Assembly (NCBI RefSeq): GCF_036370855.1
Contig: NW_026991398.1
Coordinates: 682,001 to 746,000 of the forward strand
DNA length: 64,000 nt
DNA from: Dromaius novaehollandiae
Taxonomy: Eukaryota; Chordata; Aves; Casuariiformes; Dromaiidae
Reading direction: 5' to 3'
Shown here piece by piece: positions 57,431-64,000 of this stretch. The notes under the pieces are model-generated. The model did not search any database. It was given only the letters and a program-made list of their open reading frames with translations, and had not been told where the DNA came from. The translations under genes and the position numbers were made by a program. Positions within the stretch are counted from its first letter, which is position 1. Each line of letters begins with the position of its first letter.

Positions 57431-58880
57431 TGAGGATGAGAGACATCAATGAAGGGAGAGAGAACCCAGGGTGAGAGCCAGGTGGGGAAGCAGGTTGGGT
57501 GTCCACAGTCTGCAGGGACACAGCAGCAGGAGGGGGACAGTGTACGTTGGCCTGTGGTGGAGATGGCCGAAGGGGGTGGCAAGGCTGAAGGGCCCTGACA
57601 GAACCAAGGTCTTTGTCTTACGGCTGTTGTCTCTGCCACCAGGGCCTGCCAGGAGACACTGGGGCCTCGTTGCCCCTTGTCTCCCCAGGGACCCCAGGAG
57701 ATGTCCTGTCATTGTCCTGCGCTCAGCACTGCACACCCCCACCCGCACACTGCCCCCAGGAGGAGCCCTGGGCAAGGCATGAGGGAAAGCATCTCCCTTC
57801 CCAGGGTCTCAGTGTCCATGCTTGGACGTTTTGCTTGATAGAACAAAGGAAGGGTTTCCTTGGCATCAGAGCCAGCTGAGCATTTCCTTTGCCTGCCTGT
57901 AATCAGTGATTACAATTTTCTGCTCTAATCAGCCTCCAGCGAGTCTTTGCTGGTAATGGCCCTCAGTGGGATCTATTAACGCTCTACAAAAGTTTGGGAT
58001 TTGCTTCTGACTTTGACTTGAACATTTTGCTCCATCTCCTTGCAATAGCTGAGCTTCATGGACTCAGCACCAAATACACCATGGGGCTCATTACAATGCA
58101 AAAAGCCCTGATGAAACACATCTCTCCCTGTAATTTTCTTCAAGTAATGTACATTAATTGGAGTGGTTTCAGCAGTGTAGCTGAAAGATGGTGACTTTAG
58201 TTAGAACATAATATAAAGGCATTTCTGCTTTTAAAGGTTTTTAGGATAATTACTCAGCTTTCACAATAAGTGACAGCAGCACTCTCCAAATGATATAGAT
58301 CCAGAGTGTCTCCTAAGGAAGTGCAGACATCTAGGAAAAGCAGTGTCCTGGAGGTCAGACACTGTATAGACAATCTTTCTCCCCATCTCCCCAACCCTGC
58401 CATTGCCCTCATCAGCCACCTGGGACTTGCATCACTCTTGTTAAAGTCAAACCTTTTTCCACTGAAGTCTGCAAATGAATGTTACAGCTCATATGCTCCA
58501 CTTCCCACCTGCTTTCCTTAGAGAATGAGCTGCAAATAGACACAGAAGAATTTTTCTTCATTGCAAGCCAGAAGAAAAAAGAAGTCATGCTATAGTTTCG
58601 TAAAATTAATTACACTCCTCAACTATATGCTAAGTCCAAGCTGCCTCCAGTGAGGTCCCCTTTCCACAAGGGATAGCCTGGCTAGAAATGTTTTGGATAG
58701 ATAGGAAATGCTAGATAGAAACAGAAGGAAGGACTTGCCCAGAGGAACAAACTACTGAAAGATGGAGCAAGCTTTAAACTCCCCATACTGCAAATCAGCA
58801 ATGCGGTATGGGAATGAACAAAGAGTAATGGAAGGAGTTATAATGTGACAGTGTCCAGACAGCATGCTGTAAAGGGGATG
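57431..58880. repeat. Duplicated block X, right-arm copy (reversed)
   Basis: Reverse counterpart of 4085-5460, including the CTGCCCCCAGGAGGAGCCCTGGG segment near 57751 and CTCCTCAACTATATGCTAAGTCCAAGC near 58615. The (AAT)n run of the left copy is absent. No gene. Confidence 0.7.
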
Positions 58881-61075
58881 TTAGAAACTGTTAATGCAAT
58901 TGGGATACATGTGGAAACAGAAGAGAGCCATACAGCTCCTGGGGGTCCTGGACCATGCTGGGGGCTGTGCTGCTCTTGGGCATCTTGGACCAGGTTATGT
59001 TCCTGTTGAAAAGTCTGGAAGAGCCTTGACGCAAGTCCCTGGAGAAGAAGAATTTTCCTGGGCACTCAGAGCAATCCAGGCAGGGCTCAGGCATATCAAG
59101 GGAAACCCAGCCCACCCACACCAAACCCACTGCTCTCCCCAGACACCTTCCTGGAGCCTTGGCCAGGAGCATGAGGGGCCATGGGGGCATGGCCATGTCC
59201 CAGGCAGCCTCTGTAAAGTCTTCAGCTCCACGACATGTCATAGGTTCAAGCGAGCTCTCTAAAGCAACACTTCCCATGGCCCTGGTGCACTGGCCAGACT
59301 TTGGGCAGACACCCAGGAGACAGGGCAGAGAAAGGGCAGAGACCTCAGGGTGCAGAGCTGGGCTCACAGTGTCACAGAGCGGGTGCCACAGGCTGAATAG
59401 GCAACCCAAAGAAGTAAACAAGTCCTTCCTTTTGCAGGGACTTGGAAAGCCCCATCTCTGACAGCATTTAAGGGGGATGGAGTCTCCCTTCTGCAAGAGT
59501 CACCCTGGGACTATGCCCAGAATAGGAAGGGGAGGAAGACTGGTTGTAGGGACGTTCTCAAGCTTCAGCAGCTGCAGAGGTGGGAGCTGGTCACCTCACA
59601 AGCTTCTGAATGAGCCCAAATTCCAGGTCCTGAGGCATTGCACCAACTTACAGGCTCCGCACTGGAGCCTGGACAGCAGCACTGCAGTGTGTGGGCATGT
59701 CCTGAGATGCCCATGGTCAAAACTGTGGGAGATGCAGGATGCCAGGGCTGTAAAGCTCCCCAGGAGTGCTTGGGTGGCAGCTGGGTATGTCCAGGGTGCC
59801 AGGAGCTTTAGTGACCTTCAGGCAAGAAGCACTGCTTTGAGGGGACACTGAAAAGACCAAGGCCCAAAAGAGGCCCAGGGAGGAGAAATGGCCTTCCCTA
59901 GGCTCAGGGAAGGCTCGGCCAGAAGGAAAGCTGGACAAAATGCACGGGAAAAGGGAAAACTTCCCCAGATTTGCTCCTTGGCCTGGCCCTCCAGATGATG
60001 GGTGTTAAGGGCACATTTGCTCTTCTCTGGTGTATCATCTTCATCTTAAGCACCACAGATGGAGAAACCTTGCTGAGGAGTCTTAAAAACAGAGAGCCTG
60101 CTTTGGTGCCTAAAGAAGGAAGGCTCTGTCCTGTCCCACATTGTCCTACATACTACTTCTACAAGAAGAGCGACCCACAACAGAAACCAGTTTTGAAGCT
60201 CACCAAAGCAGCTCAGCCCTTGGCCATGCTTTGTGCTGTTTGATCTCTCATGACTTTGATCCTGGCTTTGAAAAATGAAAAACCTTAAAACAGCCCTGAA
60301 GCCTTGGCTTCCCCTACAAGTCTGCCTGGGGTAGAGATCTGTCAGTGCAGGGGTGCAGAAGTGACTTCTCCAGTGCCCCATTTTAGATATTTCACAGCCT
60401 TTGCCACCATCTGGAGACATTCCTGAAGGATTTATCAGCAATTCTGGAAAATAACTAGGGTGAGGGGAGGTGACTGCTTTCCAGGACATGAGGGGAAATC
60501 TCTCTGCTCTCGCCCCGGCTGTGCCATCTCCATGGCAGTGACCTGCTGAGTCCCCAGATGACACGAGCTGAGGTCACAGTGGGATGTGCTGCATCACAGG
60601 GAGGTCTCCCGGTGGCACAGCAGTGCCCTGACTTCCCTGAGAGGCCCAACCACTGCTGGACACCACCTTTGCACTCTCCACCACTGCCCTTTGGAGCCAC
60701 TCCATAGCAAGGAGAGATGATAAGAGCTGCACTGGGGCCCCTCACCGACAGGCAGAGGAGCAGGGGCACGCTGGAGAGGAGTTTTGGATGATGAGACAGG
60801 AAGAGCGTCCTTCCTCCTCGGATGGAGAGGTGAGCCAAGGGCAAGGGGGCACCGAGATGGAGGACTGCTGGACCACCACCATCAGCCCAGACCGCAGTTC
60901 CTTGTTCCCAGCGCTCCTGCAGCTCTCCATTGAGGGTAAGGGCTTTGGGAGCTCCTTCCTGAGGGGTTGCACAGAGACTGTTAACTGCAGAACGGGCTGT
61001 GGGTCCCAGGCTGTGGGGGTGGCTGCATAGGCTGGAGGCTGCCATGAAAGCCCTGTTGTAGGGTTCCTACAGGAC
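58881..61075. repeat. Duplicated block L, right-arm copy (reversed)
   Basis: Reverse counterpart of 1891-4084, colinear throughout. Contains the weak ORF at 59995-60243. The long frames on the minus strand (58891-59496, 60742-61551) do not hold in the left copy and are not called. Confidence 0.7.
59995..60243 (+). CDS. Small ORF of unknown nature in block L
   Basis: 82 codons from ATG at 59995. The first ~22 residues (MMGVKGTFALLWCIIFILST, then TDG) look like a signal peptide or membrane anchor. A basic stretch and a short Cys/Pro/Tyr-rich part (RLCPVPHCPTYYFYKK) follow. CCTCCAG directly before the ATG could be a splice acceptor. The left-arm copy is frameshifted, which argues against selection, or for a gene alive only in this arm. 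I do not recognise a family; chance is quite possible. Confidence 0.25.
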   Translation: MMGVKGTFALLWCIIFILSTTDGETLLRSLKNREPALVPKEGRLCPVPHCPTYYFYKKSDPQQKPVLKLTKAAQPLAMLCAV

Positions 61076-61870
61076 GCTGCCAATGGACTCTGGCACCCCG
61101 GCCATGCCCAGGGCTCCCACACCGGCAGCAGAGCCAGCACCAGCAGCAGCCCCGGGGCTGCTCCCCCACACCCGACATGGCCCCTGGGCGCAGGGCATCC
61201 AGGAGCCCCGCGGGGCCCCTGCGGCAGAGCCCAGACCCTGCGGGGCAGCAGCTGGGCCCCGGGGACCTGCACTGCCTGGACACATGGCGCCGGGCTGCCC
61301 CCAGGCCCTGCCGCGCCCCACCACGCCACCCACAACATGGCGACCCACTGCGGGGGGGGGGGGAGGGGAGGGGAAAGGCTGCCCACTGGGTCACACAGGG
61401 CTCCAGCATTGCCATGGCATCGCCCCCAGTGCTGCCCTCCAATTGGCCAGCAAGGGGAGGAGGGCAGGCTGGGTTGGACTGATGGCTCCGTCAGCCAATG
61501 GGAGTGCAGCAGGCTGCTGGGGGCCTCGCCAGGGCCCTGCCCCAGGCTCACTTCTGTCCTGAACAGGGCGTTTCCAGGGCTCGCAGAGAGGCTGTCCCCG
61601 CGGGTCCCGCCGGGCCCCAGCCGCTGCGGCTGCTCCGGGCCTCTTGCTGGGCCACAGCCCTGTGGCCCTGGCAGCAGCCGGGAGGGTGTTTGCAGAGCAG
61701 CTCTGTGCTGGGAGCTGCTGGGCTCCTGCAGGGCCTTGGCAGCTGCTGGGCGGCCAGTGCTGCCCTGGCCGGTGCCATTAGCCCTGCTCCCAGGCCGGGC
61801 TGCAGAGCTGCTGAATCCCGGCTCTGCTGGTTTCCCCCGCTGAGATGCCCTGGCCGCAGTCCTTCCCCGT
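61076..61870. promoter_or_regulatory. CpG-rich, promoter-like block
   Basis: A dense run of CpG dinucleotides in otherwise CpG-poor sequence. CCAAT boxes lie at 61080-61084, 61439-61443 (within CCAATTGG) and 61495-61499. Two ATGGCG words (61284-61289 and 61337-61342, the second as ACAACATGGCGAC) resemble YY1 sites. A run of 12 G lies at 61352-61363. Such blocks mark housekeeping-type promoters, often bidirectional. The left arm has no counterpart. No exon or donor can be assigned with confidence, and the overlapping open frames on both strands follow base composition. Confidence 0.5.
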
Positions 61871-62469
61871 GTCTCAGAGTGTCAGGGCCCCAAGCAGGAG
61901 AGTGCTTGTTGTCCTGGGGGTGTGGAGGATTTGCTGGGTGTGTTCAGCACTGGGGCAGGAACCAGACTGGGGAGTTGTGGGAAGGCTTCTCCCTCTGCCT
62001 GGGACATGAGGCCCTGCTGTCTCCAGCTCCATGGTCGCTGCTCCCATGCAATCCTCCTGTTAGGAGATGTTGCCCAGAATTACTTGCAGGCTTTCTGCAA
62101 TTGCAAAGTTTCATGGGCCAGGTGTAGGTGCTGCCTAGGCAGGAGCTGATGTTCTCTTGGAGCAATAACTGCTGCATAATGGGTGTTTTGCTGCACTGTG
62201 ATCATTGTGGGGCCCCGGGGTGAGTCCAGGTGATCATGCAGGAGCTGGCTGAGCCTTGGGGGAGGCAGGGGGAGCTGCAGGTGGCAGTAGCCATGTGGCT
62301 TTGTTACAAGACAACCCTGGAAGCTCAGAAAGAATGTTCATGCTGTTTAAACTAGGCAGATTAGGATAACCTCTATCTCTATTTTCTGAAAAGAAGCATT
62401 CTTTAATCAAGGGCATCCTAGAGCTGCTAAAGCCCTAAAAGAAACATTAAATCAAAATGTTTTATTTCT
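61871..62469. other. Unassigned stretch after the CpG-rich block
   Basis: No gene or repeat recognised. 61900-62220 is mid-GC, and 62300-62460 becomes AT-rich toward the LTR. Confidence 0.3.
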
Positions 62470-62887
62470 AGGTATGTATTGCCAATTTGGCAAAAGAATT
62501 GGAGGTCCATCCCTAACTATCTATCCCTAGGAGGTCTATCCCTAACTGAAGTGTCCTCATTATAATACAAAAAATCACACCCATAGGTCAAAAAGACTGG
62601 TGCCCAGGTGAAGACCCCTCCTCTGAGCATGCGTAGTAGTACAATGGTGTGTAAGCAATATTATAATTGTATGTAAATCACTAACCAATCAGTGCAAAAG
62701 GGAGAGTTGCAAACCTTGCAATTTGTATAAATGCTACTTGAAAAGCTGGGGGTGTGTGCTTGATTTGTGGGAAACCACCGAGCACCCAGGCTTGTGCAGC
62801 TCTGAAATAAATAAGCAAATGTCTCTCCAGAGCGTGTAATTATTGGCTTATTGCACACCAGGCAACGAATCCACTTTTCGGACAACA
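62470..62887 (+). mobile_element. LTR of an endogenous retrovirus, 5' end unsure
   Basis: Ends CTTTTCGGACAACA at 62887. It has TATAAATGC near 62728 and AATAAATAAG near 62807, the spacing expected for promoter and poly(A) signal of an LTR. The start could be TGAAGTGTCC at 62547, or nearer 62473 if the CTAGG words on both sides (62468-62472, 62889-62893) are the target duplication. No internal region. The left arm lacks it. Confidence 0.6.
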
Positions 62888-62989
62888 GCTAGGCTGTGGG
62901 CAGGGAGGTCACGGCTGTCTGCGAGAGCTGGGCCAGAAAATCACCAGTGTCAAATCAGCTCTTGGTCAGTAGCTGACAGGCCGGCAGGA

Positions 62990-63370
62990 GGCCCGAGGCT
63001 CAGCTGTTGATGATGAGGTCATAGATAACTTCCATCCCAGAGGTTTATAAACCAGCTACAGACACATGGCTGTGAAGTTGACTGTGAGGTCATCTCCTTC
63101 TGAGTCCTTGATAGGCCAGCAGCAGGCAGGTGGATGTTGATTGGGAGGTCTCTTTTGTCAGAGTACCTGAGAGGCCAGCAGTTGCAAATGGCTGGGGAAG
63201 TTACTCTGAGGTACCTTCTGACTCGAACACTCATATGCCAACAGCAGGCACATGGTGGGGTACACGCTTGTGATGTCACTTCTATCTGAGCAGCTGATAG
63301 GCCAGGAGAAGGCACATATGGCTTGGATGTCATTGGCAACGTCACTTCTGGGTTTGCAGTGTGTGCCCAG
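62990..63370 (-). repeat. ~62-bp minisatellite, right-arm copy (reversed)
   Basis: About six units with TGAGGTCA-type cores near 63014, 63087, 63145, 63208, 63270 and 63338, and the word GATAGGCCAGCAGCAGGCA between them. This is the reverse of the 1120-1890 array. Confidence 0.75.
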
Positions 63371-64000
63371 AGGAGGGATTGATGCCGGCAGAGCTCTACA
63401 GCAGTACAGAAATGCAGCTTATCAAACAAACAGAAGTAGATGATAATGTCCCACACTATCTGACTCAAATGTTATTCCACTCCGTCATCATGAGTTCGTA
63501 GTGCTACATTTACAATGCGGATGATGTTCTCTGGTAAATGTAGACATGGAGTTGACTTGCTACTTCTTGCTAACTGGAGGCTTACAACCTGCTATGGGTG
63601 GCCAGGGAGTCCAGCTCAAATTTTGAGGCTGCTAAATGAATCTAGCACTGGTGCGAGCAGTGACATTAGTAGTCTCTGATTTCCAGTGGCCGTGTGCTGT
63701 AGAAATTCTGCCCCATCAAAACACCAGGGGTTGTGAGATTTTCCTTCAACGTCTGAATAGCATCTCTGTGCTTTGATTCCTCAATGGGGGAACTGAGGAG
63801 GAGCAAGGCTGTGAGTGGCAGTTCAGAGGAAGTGCCTGTTGCAAGGCCTTGAGGGACTAAAAGGGAATGGAAGGGCTGGAGAGTTGGCCTTGGTATGTTT
63901 TGGGGCCCTTGGGGGTGCCCTGGCTGCCACTGTGTGTGGTCATGTGCCCTGTGTGTCCGTGATGCAGAGTCACGTGTTGGCTGGCAACCTTCTGTGAGGT
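63371..64000. repeat. Duplicated block 1, right-arm copy (reversed)
   Basis: 63440-63690 matches 840-1090 reversed (CATCATGAGTTCGTAGTGCTAC against CATCATGAATTAGTACTGCTAC). 63800-64000 matches 560-740 reversed and 16250-16430 directly. No gene. The CR1 piece that splits the left copy is absent. Confidence 0.7.

Noticed and set aside
60742-61551. 269-codon minus-strand frame over block L and the CpG-rich block
   Set aside because: It crosses the border where the two arms diverge and has no domain; a composition effect.
1-64000. CRISPR arrays, bacterial operons, tRNA or rRNA genes
   Set aside because: No direct-repeat/spacer pattern, no ribosome-binding or operon layout, and no tRNA-like A/B boxes seen; the DNA is vertebrate.

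Overview
Vertebrate, almost certainly avian, nuclear DNA. The window holds intronless olfactory receptor (OR) coding exons of the bird-expanded OR14-like (gamma-c) type, many fragments of chicken-repeat-1 (CR1) LINEs, short retroviral LTRs with 6-base target duplications, and no SINEs. I find no other protein-coding gene that I can defend.

Layout. Four full-length OR coding exons lie in two facing pairs: OR-A (10786-11721, +) and OR-B (30606-31541, +), then OR-D (41264-42184, -) and OR-C (48934-49866, -). A fifth, truncated OR (33679-34115, +) follows OR-B. Each full-length OR sits in a repeated unit. In the OR's own reading direction the unit contains an old CR1, an antisense wreck of a different OR family, a conserved leader exon ending in GTAAGT, an intron of 1.0-2.8 kb, the coding exon and a 3' flank with a conserved AATAAA. 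Unit D is cut off upstream by an LTR and lacks the first two parts.

The window as a whole is a large imperfect inverted repeat. About 0-12 kb (minisatellite, block L, block X, CR1, antisense OR wreck, leader, OR-A) recurs in reverse order at about 64-49 kb (minisatellite, L, X, CR1, antisense OR wreck, leader, OR-C). Unit B (20.6-36.3 kb) is a direct copy of A lying between the arms. Units D and C are direct copies of each other. An orphan 3' flank at 36.3-38 kb suggests one more OR that was lost.

Relative ages. The CR1 and the antisense OR wreck occur in A, B and C, so they predate the duplications. Solo LTRs at 39208-39558 and 48470-48813 have empty sites in the paralogous unit, so they came later. 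OR-D has an open frame, but the arginine of its DRY-type motif is a cysteine. The CpG-rich block at 61.1-61.9 kb is the only promoter-like island and is absent from the left arm.

Repeat and LTR limits are judged by eye against paralogous copies and should be read as approximate unless exact termini are given.
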